Origin: Rodentolepis nana
Taxonomy: Eukaryota; Platyhelminthes; Cestoda; Cyclophyllidea; Hymenolepididae
Reading direction: 5' to 3'
DNA: 19,870 nt
Assembly: GCA_900617975.1 (NCBI GenBank)
Contig: UZAE01012048.1
Span: forward strand, 57,680 to 77,549
Part shown: positions 1 to 10,507 of the stretch, in pieces
Position numbering within the stretch: position 1 is the stretch's first letter
Layout of the letters: each line of letters starts with the position of its first letter
Notes under the pieces: model-generated
The model's input: only the letters and a program-made list of their open reading frames with translations
Database searches by the model: none
What the model was told of the DNA's origin: nothing
Position numbers and translations under genes: made by a program

Positions 1-2737
1 ACCACGTATGTTAGATGATGCATACTTTGCTTGAATATGGCGTTTCTTTTTACTTAACTAAGTGATACAACTAAGTAAGGCTACAACTTTCTTTCCTTTC
101 CTCCCTTTTGAAAGTTGTGAAGCATTGTTTAGGTGTTCTTAATGGAAGCTTTTAACGCCACTTTAAAACATCGCCGGTGGTTACTTAAAACGAACAATTG
201 AATCTCATTCTCTACCTTAATGCTAGTATATAATAGGCGGGGTTCTTAATTGAATTACTCGTCATAATAAAATTTCGTTTTTTCTTTCTTTATTTTAGTT
301 CAAAATGCTATGAGAATATATGTATAGATCTTTAACGCAAAGATAAAACACGTATTTTACTAAACGACCTCTAGAGACGCACTTGTCCAGTGTATTTGCC
401 CATTTTAGTTATTGGCAATGGATGTGTACCCACTGACGAGAACGTCTGACATCATACAACCATTTTTTTCATTGAAAAAATAGGCATAGGGACTTATTAG
501 CTTAGTTTCAAGTTCTTCTTGACAGCACTTCGTTGCACCCCTTACGTCATTATTTCCACGTTCTTAGATGATCCACCTTGATTAAATATCGCGAATGTTT
601 GCTATAACGAGTAGTATTGCAATAAGTACTGCCAAAAGCCAATTAATAGGTCTCATTAACCAAGTAAAATATCAATTGAGGTCATTACCACTACCACGAT
701 AAAGTAGCTGAACTTTATAATTTACGCTATGGAATGAATAGCAAGGGAAGCATCTCAAATTGAGCTAATGTGCCAACTTAAGTGCTCTCATGTCCCCAAA
801 TGTTTTACTTGAAAATGAGGTCAAGACTTTAACTAAGGTCAAGGAGAAGAAGTGATGGTTTTTAATGGCAATTTAAAATAACATCCTACCACTATGCTTT
901 TATTACTATGGGATAACCTGTGCTGCCTTTGCTCAATCTTAATTAATGTCTTAATTAACGCTTATTTTTTCAGCGGAATTCCACGCCTGCCTCCCATCTG
1001 TGATGAAGTAGAACGCTCAGCGTTCAAGTAATTGAGCTCTCAGTCCCGGTCATGGAAATGGAGTTTAGAACTTGAGGCTGGTAGGAAGGAGTTTTTTGCA
1101 CTGACTGCCTCTTATATTTACGCAAATCAGTTTCGAATGGAAATTACAATTACTCAAACCCATGCCACTTGCATACAACTTCGTTTGAAAGAAGGCAAAA
1201 TCGATTAACTACGAAACCTGGAGCATATCAGCGAAACGCTCTGTGCACCCAAATAGAGGCGTCATGACACTATCACATCGTTAAAACGAAGTTGCTTCTA
1301 CATTCTGCAAAACATTAAAGGAATGCGACCCCACTTATGGCACAGAGAATTGTTATAAAAGTAGCCGGAGGCTTAACTAAGATAATAAAGCCAACGCAAT
1401 GCTAATCGAAAGTTAGTAATAAGACCAACATTTCTAGATGCAACTGCCAATCCCCTTTCCTCAGAAAACGTTAAATCTTAAGTTGTATGGTCCCAATCTA
1501 AGAAGTGGCACTGATAAAACCTTAGGATTTAATTGATCTATTGATTACCTGATTGGTGCTACCGCTGCACTCTTGCAAATTCACTTATTGGAGCACTTTA
1601 CCAGAAGGAAGTGTGAACTGAGGAGAGAAAAATGGGCGCATTATGTTGGGGGCGGGCGGGGAGGGGGGGGGAGGGACTTGAAGTCTTGGCGTTCGAACCT
1701 ATTCTATGTTCAGCGCATTATCGGTAATGGTGAAACAAAGAAACAATTTGTGACATGGAAAAACGGTCTCTTAAACAAACAGTTTTATGAGATTATGCTT
1801 AAAAATGGAAATTTTAATTTTACTCCTGAGGAATTGAGCATTTAAAAAGCAAAATTATTCAGATGGCCAAACTTATTGCAAAGGGAAATTGGACAGGATG
1901 AGAATAATAAGGCTTGTGTTTGAGAAAAACGTAGTGGAGTGAAGGGGGAAGGGAGACAGTACAGGCAGTGTGAGTCATTGAGAAATGGAAGGAAAGATGT
2001 AAGTGAAGGATTGAAACCCGAGTTGTGGTAAAGAGGGCCACAGAGGTATGATACGGAAGCTGACACATTTCATGCCATTTGTGCACCGGTGAGCAATGGT
2101 CAAATTGTCATCATAAAGTAATAAGGATGTGTAGGGTTATCATCCAATGCGTGGGTACAGTAGTAGATACCAAATAATGGAAATACAAGTTGTCATCGGT
2201 TAGTGTTCTTGCACGCTTGAGCCCGAGTTTGTCAGAGAGATCAGGAATTCCACAACCTTGGCAGTCATATACATAGAAATCAGAGTTAATTTTGGGATTT
2301 GCTGTTTAAATCTTCTCCCTAAGGTAACTTGGGAATAGATGCCAAGATTCTTGAATTAGCCTGAATATACATTCATTCTGTTGTATTGACCTGCGTTCTC
2401 ACCAAGTGGTTGCTCCGAGACTAAACCCAGCGTTCATCCCCTTTTCCGTTTATTGAATGACTCACTTCTCACTCCTTTGCAATTAATTGTCTCCTCCACC
2501 CTTCCCACCCCCCAGGTATTTAACTCCATTTTATTGAACTTATTGATATAAGTTCAACTTTCAAACCAACTTATTTTGTACAAAACGGATATCGGAGCGG
2601 ACGACTTCACAATAGATGAGGTCCAAGTGAACATGTGTAGGAAAGTTCAGTTTTTGAAATTTTCCAAAAAATGCTTTCCTTAACGCGAAGTTGCAACTTT
2701 TATCCTCTAATGCTCAAGATTATTTGACAAATTCATC
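1..2737. other. no gene seen
   Basis: AT-rich DNA with frequent stops in all frames. The longest open frames (1573-1845 plus; 1842-2086 minus) lack a convincing start or any family resemblance. A pyrimidine tract ending CACCCCCCAGG near 2495-2516 resembles a plus-strand splice acceptor, but what follows is not recognisably coding. About 1890-2010 is purine-rich. Confidence 0.6.
1648..1675 (+). repeat. guanine-rich tract with G-quadruplex potential
   Basis: GGGGGCGGGCGGGG is followed by A, a run of nine G, A and GGG. There are five runs of three or more G separated by one base, which meets the usual quadruplex pattern. Confidence 0.55.
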
Positions 2738-2743
2738 TTTATT
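2738..2743 (-). terminator. poly(A) signal AATAAA for the homeobox gene
   Basis: The hexamer AATAAA reads on the minus strand 107 bp after the TGA stop at 2850. It is the first canonical hexamer I see downstream and gives a 3' untranslated region of roughly 130 bases. Confidence 0.5.
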
Positions 2744-2849
2744 GCACATAAATAAACAATATCACAACGGAATCTAATTTCTTACACTTGAAAGCATTCA
2801 AAAACAGTATGAACAGATCTATAAATCCACATAGTTAATATACTTGTAC

Positions 2850-3748
2850 TCAGTGCAATTGTCTCTCAGAATCCAAAAGCGAATAAACCTGAGGAATTCT
2901 GTGCCAGAGTTTCTCGTTTTGTTCAAAAGGAGGAGGGGCTGATTCAAACATCCTATTCAAATGCTCATTGAATGTATCAGGCTGATTATAAACCAAAGTT
3001 GCTGGGAAGTCTGGGAGACTAAAGCGATTTGTTTCCGGGCTAAAGCCGATTTTCTTCGTTTTGTAACGATGGTTTTGGAACCATATCTTTACCTGGGAGA
3101 AGGAGAAGTGAGAAATAACAAATAATTGTTTTGAAAAATAGATTATTGAAGTACCTGATTAGGTGTTAGACCAATTCGATCGGCAAGAGTTTCTCTCTCT
3201 TCAGCACTGAGATAATGCTGGTCCCTGAAGCGTCTTTCCAATTCCTTTATTTGGAACTTGGTAAAGAGAACTCTTCTTTTAGGGTATCCATTCACTGAAG
3301 ATTTGAATATTTCCTTCTTTTGTTGAATTGTAGAATGACCAAATTCTTGAGTGTTCAGAATCGTTGAATTTTGGCTCTGCATAAATTCGGAATATTGCTT
3401 TTGAAAGTGTTGAGAAGTCAGAATGGAAAATTGATCAAAGCAGAAATCAATTTCTGGTAATGAAAAATATTGTTTATTACTATGCGAATCCATCTCCTTA
3501 TTTATTGAATCTGTGCGATCTGAAATATATAATTAATAATCAACTATTTTAAAATAAAAAATAAATAAAATGCCGAAAATAGCGACCTATTTCAGTGATA
3601 TAAGTTTGGTCCGAACATAAATTTTTAAAATTGAAGGTTTATGGCAAATAAAATAAAAAATGAACCAATTACCTTGAGATCCACTATCTCTATTCAGGCA
3701 AGTTAGATCCTCATTAAGGATTCTATCAATATTGAATAAAGAGCTCAT
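2850..3748 (-). CDS. NK2-class homeobox transcription factor, 3 exons
   Basis: Exons 3673-3748, 3155-3519 and 2850-3092, read downward, give 684 bp and 227 residues. Introns are 153 bp (phase 1, GTAATT...TTTCAG) and 62 bp (phase 0, GTACTT...CTCCCAG). The homeodomain is residues 104-163: R5, L16, F20, W48, F49, N51 and R53 are present, recognition helix [12 protein letters not shown]50 with Y54 is diagnostic of the NK2 class. The second intron falls between homeodomain residues 44 and 45, a position common among homeobox genes. Residues 5-11 (FNIDRIL) fit the EH1 motif FxIxxIL, which recruits Groucho/TLE co-repressors. The 64-residue tail has APPPFE but no NK2-specific domain that I can see. 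ATG 3748 was chosen because it lies 44 bp past a TATA box and no ATG lies further upstream in frame. Expected role: nuclear DNA-binding repressor in cell-fate control. The exact orthologue is not resolvable by eye. Confidence 0.93.
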
Positions 3749-3785
3749 ATTTAAAAAAGATTTAGTCGGCACAAAAGAAGGTGAA

Positions 3786-3824
3786 ATTTATACGCGCTTC
3801 CGGGGATTAGTTATTTCCTATTGG
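3786..3824 (-). promoter_or_regulatory. core promoter of the NK2-class gene: TATA, ETS and CCAAT sites
   Basis: On the minus strand GCGCGTATAAATTT places a TATA box at 3792-3787, 44 bp before the chosen ATG, so transcription should start near 3760-3765 with a leader of about 15 bases. CCGGAAG (3803-3797) matches the ETS/GABP core, and GCCAAT (3825-3820) is a CCAAT box about 30 bp above the TATA box. All three lie in the gene's orientation within 40 bp. The motifs are seen directly; function is inferred from spacing. Confidence 0.6.
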
Positions 3825-3845
3825 CTGAATTTTAACCAGTCCGTG

Positions 3846-3852
3846 CACTTGA
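3846..3852 (-). promoter_or_regulatory. candidate NK2 binding site TCAAGTG
   Basis: TCAAGTG on the minus strand is an exact match to the NK2-class consensus T(C/T)AAGTG. It lies about 55 bp above the TATA box of the NK2-class gene itself. A second match, TTAAGTG, is at 4002-3996. One such 7-mer is expected every few kb by chance, so two within about 160 bp is suggestive of self-regulation but not proof. Confidence 0.3.
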
Positions 3853-3866
3853 CCAGAAATTAACCT

Positions 3867-3883
3867 ACCAGTCACTGACTGGT
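3867..3883. promoter_or_regulatory. 17-bp perfect palindrome (8+1+8) upstream of the homeobox promoter
   Basis: ACCAGTCA-C-TGACTGGT is a perfect inverted repeat. Its half-site ACCAGT also occurs at 3835-3840 and 3975-3980, with ACCAGA at 3852-3857. Clustering of the same half-site in about 150 bp suggests a dimeric transcription-factor operator. No factor is identified. Confidence 0.35.
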
Positions 3884-4376
3884 CATTTGCAAATCACCGA
3901 TGTACAGCTATCATCAACGCAGTTGGTTTACAAGAAATGAAACACCATAGCACTTTAATTATTTGCTTAATCAGACCAGTAAAGTCGACTAATTACACTT
4001 AAAATGTTAAACTTCAGACAATTAACCGGGAATCCCATCTTGCATGAACTTCCAAATTTTAGAATTTTATTTGCCTTCTGTTCAAAAGGGAGGATCCCAT
4101 TGTGCTTTCAAAGGTTTTATTTAGGTCATTGTTAATCTTCGAGATCTCATTATCTCTATTTCATTATGGCTCTTGAAATGTATGATGCTGCTGCGACCTA
4201 AAGACTGGGTGAACGTGAAGTATATAATCCTGATGTGATCTCGGGTTCCTTGTCGAGAATCATCGTGTGCCCTTCTGTATATTTTACACTCCTGCTAGTT
4301 GGATAATCCATTTAAATGAATCTTACTAAAAATCTATCCGCTATACTGAGTCTTCCCTTTGGGATGTAGGGCACTC

Positions 4377-4405
4377 TCCACCCTCCCCTCCACCCTCCCC
4401 TCCAC
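4377..4405. repeat. 12-bp minisatellite TCCACCCTCCCC, 2.4 copies
   Basis: Two perfect units plus TCCAC, followed to about 4435 by more CT-rich sequence. The minus strand of 4381-4400 has four G runs (GGGG, GGG, GGGG, GGG) with loops of 1, 4 and 1 bases, a good quadruplex candidate. Confidence 0.65.
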
Positions 4406-6761
4406 GTCCTCTCCCTCTCTCGCCCAGTTTGCCTCTCTGCACCACCTCATTCAGTTCACCCCTACTCACTTAATGAAGCGTATTTTTTATTCCCATGCAT
4501 TTCTAACCTAAAAATTGTCTTGCAGACGTGTTACAAATAATGATTCTTTACCAGTAATATTGACTCTTCGTTTGGAAATCTCCTTTTTTCTTCATAATAT
4601 GAATTCCTCATCATTTAAAACTGCTATCAAATTGAAGGGCCCTCAGCTGTTAAAATTCTGATAGAGTTTTAAATATATGAGGATAATATTTGAATTTTAG
4701 CGGAACTTTTAATATGTATGCATTATTTACAAAAGGAAACGGCTTATTTTGAATTTTTACTTCAGAGAAAGATCTAAATCGTCCACTCACTATCACTAAT
4801 TGTACTTGCTGATGCTTCTTCTTTGAATTAGCAAAATCGCTGGGAGTATTGGAATGGAAGGTGATTGCCGTATCACGCTAAAGACCAAAAATCCACCTTT
4901 ATTTATCTTGATTTGGCAATCATTTTTGACAGGGTTAGTTAATCATTTACAGACATTTAGTGCCCATCTTGATGTAAACAAGGCGCAAGTTGTAAATGTT
5001 CAAACATTGGACACTATGTTACTAATGTTTTGTCAAATTTACATTAACCTGAGTAGCCCATAATATTAATCTCTTTAAGTTTCATGTGAATCCACTTCGA
5101 GTTGGTCAAAATCTTTCCGATTTTCACGACTTTGAAGTTCTTGAGGGAATTTGTAATCAAGGCACTTTCAATGCATATTCGTAGAATTTCCTTCTTTTGT
5201 TTAAGCAGTTTCAATGGTTTTTATCAATGTTGTTATTATGCATTTAAAAAATAGTTTCTTCCCTCACTACTAAGGATGTTTAATAAGACTTTAGTTACGG
5301 AATCATGCTGCTTTTGTGGCAGTTTAGATAAATCATCACTTCATATCAGCAATTCAGAAATCGTTGTTGATATTTCCATGGCTTCCTTATTTCAACATTT
5401 GATTTCTACACCTCCGGCAAATTTGTTGGAATATAATTGTTAAAACGTTGTAAGCTGATAACTTATGAGAAGGAACTTGGTTTGGTAATCTAATTTTCAA
5501 GTTGAGTACTTCCAATATTGTAGAGGAAATTCTTGACCTTTTAATTTATGATCTGATTACTTTTGGGTAGACATTTCCTCCAACCAATAAAAAAACTGCC
5601 TTTGCCCTGCTAAAATACTCGTATTAGTAAATTTTTTTTGACAAATTTTCCGTTCATGGCTGAGTGCTTAACTTCGAAAAGAAAATCTATGTGAAATATA
5701 TTACTTATATTTTGCTAGTAAAACCTAATTGAAGAAATACGAACTGCATTCTAATAATGGACAAATGAAGGAAATAAATTAAATGATTTGATAGATAGCA
5801 ACCATTAGAGCAGTTTCTTCTACTTTATTGACAAATAGGCAGGGATTTTAAGAATGGAGAATCTTTTAAAGTGTTTAAAGATGTTCCTAACCCATTTGAT
5901 TCAGACTATCCTTTCACCCTTTTATCCTTTAAGTGGAATGGGAAACTTCTCGACCTTTGCGACTTAAACAGTTTTCTTTTGAACTGTAGAGTAATTTTTA
6001 CCCACATTCTTAGATCTGCCTACTTCGACAATAAGACTGGAAGTGGGCAGCGGTCAGACGTGTAAATTCTTGTTGCTCAAAGGATAATATTCTACTTTTA
6101 TTTGAGGTGTAATAGGTACAAACACTGATGTTTCGTTAGACCTTAAATAAAATAATTTAACATATTGTATTGTGAAAGAAAATTTGTGGTCTCCACGTCA
6201 CCAGTAGAGCAAACCAACACACGGATAAATAAATAGTTAAAGTCAACTGTGATAAGGAAGTAATGGGAGAACTCAATCATTTGGAGCACAAGTGACGTTA
6301 AAAGCTAGTAGCCATTGTCAACTCGTCCAAATGAACTCGAATCATGGATTTTTATTTCCCAAAGTATCATATTAACACAAGAAAATACGTAAATTTTGAG
6401 TTGGACAGAGTAGTTCCAAAGCAGAACATGAAATATAAACATTAAATTTTTCATTAATTAATGGAAATTTAACGAAATTCGCACCGTCAATTATTAAATA
6501 GAATTATGACTCAAAACTACGAAACTCTACAAATTCAATAAATTTAGAATACTAGCCATCTTTCAATGCCCAGTATTTCAATTTGACATGACATTGGAGG
6601 ATTCAACAGATTAAATCTTTTGTCAAAAAGAGTTAAAAAAAGTCTATTTTTTTGAACACTTTTTTATGAGTAATGCTTTCATTTACTGAATGCTGCCCAT
6701 TGTTAAGCTTTCATCATCCAACTTTCCGTTTTGTCCGCTGATGGTGTTATTGAGCCTCCTT

Positions 6762-6778
6762 GGGAGGGGGGAGGGGGA
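6762..6778 (+). repeat. short G-rich tract
   Basis: GGGAGGGGGGAGGGGG: only three separated G runs, so a weaker quadruplex candidate than the tracts at 1648 and 4381. Confidence 0.4.
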
Positions 6779-7620
6779 CGGAGTAACTTTGACAAATCGC
6801 CACCCTCTCTTCTTCTAACCAGACCACCAGTGAGATCGGCAACAAACTCGGTTTAATGGGTATCGTAATGTTAAGTTCTATTTGCATTTTCCTTTCCTGT
6901 GGGTTATTTATAGTACTTTTAGGTCTTAATCCAGACAAACATTGTTATGTCATAATAATTGGAGCAGTAAAATTAAGTGAAATTGTATGAGACGCACAAT
7001 TGTACAACGTTTAAGGTCTTCCAAATTATTTAATGAAAACTATAGCCGACCTTGCTTTAACAATTTTAATGCTACACTTATTTTTAAATGGGAAATGATC
7101 TAGAAGTTAACGCTGCCTCTTTACTATCTAGAGGCCGATATCCCAACTAGAAGGCAGAAACAAATGCAAGTTCGCGTCATTGCGGCTTAAGCTGACCACA
7201 CTAAAATCGAACCCGGAATAGCTTAAAGGAATCTGTAACAGTTTATATAAACATTAGTTTTGTCAGTAATTTGAAAAAAAGTATAAAATATGGGACTAAT
7301 GATAATTCATAATTATATTGTCCCATTGGCATCTCACATTGTCATACCTCGCTTTCCGTGCTGAACTTCTTGGGGACTCATCGAAGTCCTTTAGTTGGTT
7401 TCATATAATTGTCTACTTAAGCCCCTCTCAAGGACTCATTCAGATGATATATGCAGCCCAAGTCTTCCATTCCTTCCAATTAGTATTTTCATTGAAAACT
7501 ACCCGTCAAGCCCTGATGACCAGTTGAAGCGAAGTTATTGAGTACAGCTTTCAGCTTCATTAGCAAGTGTTCCTCCCTATTATTATGCGACCTATCCTCT
7601 TCTTCATTTGGTTATATTTT

Positions 7621-7635
7621 GGGGAGGGGGGGGGG
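7621..7635 (+). repeat. G-rich homopolymer tract
   Basis: GGGGA followed by ten G, inside otherwise pyrimidine-rich DNA. It is prone to length change and sequencing error. Confidence 0.5.
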
Positions 7636-8089
7636 TTCGCTTCAAGTCCTGTGGTTTACATTCTGTCCTCTCGACAACATTCACTTTGAATAACGTTTAT
7701 TCCTCATTTTTTTTCCTCATTTCTCAACACGTTCATGGCGATTCCTCTACGGATTTCTGTACCTTTACATACCCTTACTGAGATTTGGTCGAGTCTTCTG
7801 AGTAACGCCCTCCGTCCTGATTTTGTTTTACACATTGTCCCTTTCTGCCGCACTTTGAAATTGTTGAGCTCTTAGGCGAAAGTTAAAATGCGTAAGAGAA
7901 ACAGTGAATATCTTTCGTATTCTATCATCTCACGCGGTGTAAGCGAGAGAAATTGTAATATTTCGTGGCTTGGCGTTTGCTATAATAATTTAATAGATGA
8001 ACAGATGACGGCGTTGATTTATCAGCTTTAATCAGTTTATTTTGCAATTACTTTTTGAAAAGTCATAAAATATAATAGCATGGGGTAAT

Positions 8090-8350
8090 TCAGGGAAGGC
8101 AGTAATATGGGAAGAGGTCGAAGGGGGGAATTTGCAAAATGAGGAGATTTAATGGATTGGGTCAAGGGAAGAATTTAAAGGTGGGTTATTGAAAGTAGGA
8201 CAATAATCAGAAGTGGTCGGTTCAGAAGTTAAAAAAGATAGTAGTGTGAATAAAGTAGGACGAGACAGCAGCTGAGTAGGTGAATGATGATGGACCATGG
8301 TCTGTTAGAGAGAATGAGGTGAGGAAGGAGATGAAGGAATAAAAGTTCAG
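8090..8350 (+). other. purine-rich block
   Basis: About 260 bp made largely of G and A, with very little C. It follows a pyrimidine-rich block (about 7540-7870). No protein-like reading frame was recognised. Confidence 0.4.
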
Positions 8351-9470
8351 AAATGCTTATCAAAGTAAAAAGCTACAATGGAGAATGTCTATATAACTCA
8401 ATTTCTATTTCCACGAGAACAAATCACAACTATTCGCAGTATTATTTATGCTATATAGATATGTATCATCGCCTATTTCATAAAAACTGGGAGGTGACAC
8501 TGGCATTACTGGTATTATTTACAAAAACTATGCTATATCCTCATGCGAGTTCAGGTGATTTCCGCGGAACTCCGACATGTTAAGGATTTAGTGGAACAAT
8601 TGTGACGTTCATTGGTTCGACTGTAGCCAATGGAGCAAACAATATATCACAATCTACATGTTGTTCTTAGAACTGCAGTTGCATTGTTTTAATTTAAAAA
8701 AACAAATTCCATTATTGAATTCTGGTAAAAAGGTGTTGGTACATACCAATAATTGATCAACTATTTCCTAACAAATACCTATAGGCGTTTGGTGAGAAAT
8801 ATTTGAAATGTGCATCAATGGAGTTACATAGGGTAATTTGTTAGATATTAGTCTTTTGTTCCGCAGATACCAGATTATGGGGATTGATTATGATAGTTCT
8901 AAAGTAGTAGGAGGAATATATTGGAAATGCGGTACCAAAAAGTTTGAACCGTTTAAAGATACGTAAACTGGGGGTGTCTCAAGGTAGTTTCAGGCATTGT
9001 ATATAATTGTTTATGTGGTTGCAACCAAATGCGAATCAGCAGGTCTAATACTCGTTTGACTAAAATTTGAAAGTCGTTATCATCATTTGATTCTAATATT
9101 GCAAACGCGGTTACTGAACGTCTTTAACCCTAAAAGTGAAACCATCCATAGGTCTCTTAGGCGACAGAATTATTTAAGTACTAAGATTTTTACCAAACAA
9201 ATTTCTAACAAGTATTTTCATGAAAACACTTCATACTTTGTTTTAAGTATCTTACTCTAAATTTCTCAAATCCCCTCACTTATAGAAAGATATCGACATT
9301 TATGAACACCAAGTTAGAATAGTAGGTCAACTTTTTTTCATCTTTCTGTTTATGGCCAAAGAACTTACAGTTAAAACTCAACATCATTCGATTTTACCCT
9401 TAAGAGTGCACAATTCTCAAAACTTATTAAAATACTTAGAAATCATAATAAATAGGGAATATGACTAAGT

Positions 9471-9680
9471 ATGGAGCGTGACACCTTGTTGCTAATGCAC
9501 TTAATCAAAGAGGAGCCCCCAATATTCAAGCAGAATACAGTGAAGTGTAAAAAGAAGACGTTTACTTGTCAATTGTGTAAAGCTTCATTTTATGTCATAT
9601 GACTGGCAATTCCCAGGAATGAGCATTTATCAGCTAAGACACACAAGAATTTTCTCATTACAATATTACCCACTCTAGGG
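9471..9680 (+). pseudogene. fragment resembling a U1/matrin-type zinc finger, broken by a stop
   Basis: From ATG 9471 a frame reads 43 residues, including LIKEEPPIF and then TFTCQLCKASFYV, before TGA at 9600-9602. In the same frame beyond the stop it reads RNEHLSAKTHKN. Across the stop the pattern is C-x2-C-x15-H-x5-H (cysteine codons 9567 and 9576, histidine codons 9624 and 9642). This is the spacing of U1/matrin/JAZ-type zinc fingers, which bind RNA or double-stranded nucleic acid; EHLSxKxHK is typical of their second half. A consensus donor GTAAGT follows at 9681. It could be a decayed gene or retrocopy exon, an exon with a sequencing error at the TGA, or chance. No neighbouring exon was found. 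Confidence 0.35.
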
Positions 9681-9686
9681 GTAAGT

Positions 9687-10323
9687 TTCCAAATTTTCAG
9701 CTGTAGTTAATTAAAAAATGGACATTTCAATTCAAAATCTCGTCAGCTGCAACTTAGCTTATTTTAAGGCCGCTGAGGTCATGGAAACTGCCCTTATTTG
9801 AATAGCTTGCATTAGTCTATTCTATGCTATGACTTTCTCAATGAAGCTATTAACAAATTAAGATCAAATCAAAATTTTGAACGCCAAATTGTTTTGCATA
9901 CTTGCGCCAATTTGTGGTAATGTCCCTTATCAAATAAATCGCTTTTCCACGTGAGAAGATACTTCGTATAATACCTGAAGGCTTTGATCGTCGATTTAAG
10001 TGTTTATCATATAAACATATAAAAGACGAGTAGCCTTAAAGACTAGCAATTTATAACAATCAAAACAAAATTTATTGAAATCATTATAGATTTGATTAAT
10101 AAACCAAAAAATTATAGTATTTCATTTGCCATTCATTATTTATTATAGTATATTAGAAAACAGTAATTGAATTACATAAATACCCGACTGTAATATAATA
10201 CTACTTAATTAATTCTTTTAAGTAGCTCTAAAGAGTGAATTGAAGTGGTGACCCACTAAACTTAAACAAGTGCAAACTGACTAATACGCTTGTTGTACTA
10301 TAAATAGGTCAAAACCATCAAAG
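9687..10323. other. AT-rich spacer left of the mariner
   Basis: No gene seen. 10040-10240 is especially AT-rich and offers many TA dinucleotides, the mariner target. Confidence 0.55.
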
Positions 10324-10325
10324 TA

Positions 10326-10351
10326 TTGGGTTGGCAACTAAGTCATTGCCG
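10326..10351 (+). repeat. left terminal inverted repeat of the mariner
   Basis: 26 bp matching the right end (11602-11627, inverted) with a single difference at position 3 (G against A). This is the presumed transposase binding and cleavage site. Confidence 0.95.
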
Positions 10352-10507
10352 TTTTTGTTGACGGATTCACTCTATACTTTCTTTTGTTTTATTAACGTGG
10401 CCAGAGCATCTAACCTATATTTTTTTCTTACTCTATGGGCTTCTAGGTTAATTAGTAAAAAATTTTTTTATTTAGTTCTTTAGTTTTGTTTTTATCCCAA
10501 TTTAAAA

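Larger units (their letters stand above)
4003..9470. other. long gene-free stretch
   Basis: No coding region or RNA gene recognised. Open frames are at most 76 codons and resemble no family I know. It contains the minisatellite at 4377, G-rich tracts at 6762 and 7621, and the purine block at 8090. It may hold distant regulatory DNA of the upstream homeobox gene, but nothing shows this directly. Confidence 0.55.

Noticed and set aside
1573..1845. 90-codon plus-strand frame running through the G-rich tract
   Set aside because: No ATG start; the glycine and arginine block is just the G tract translated, and the remainder matches nothing I recognise.
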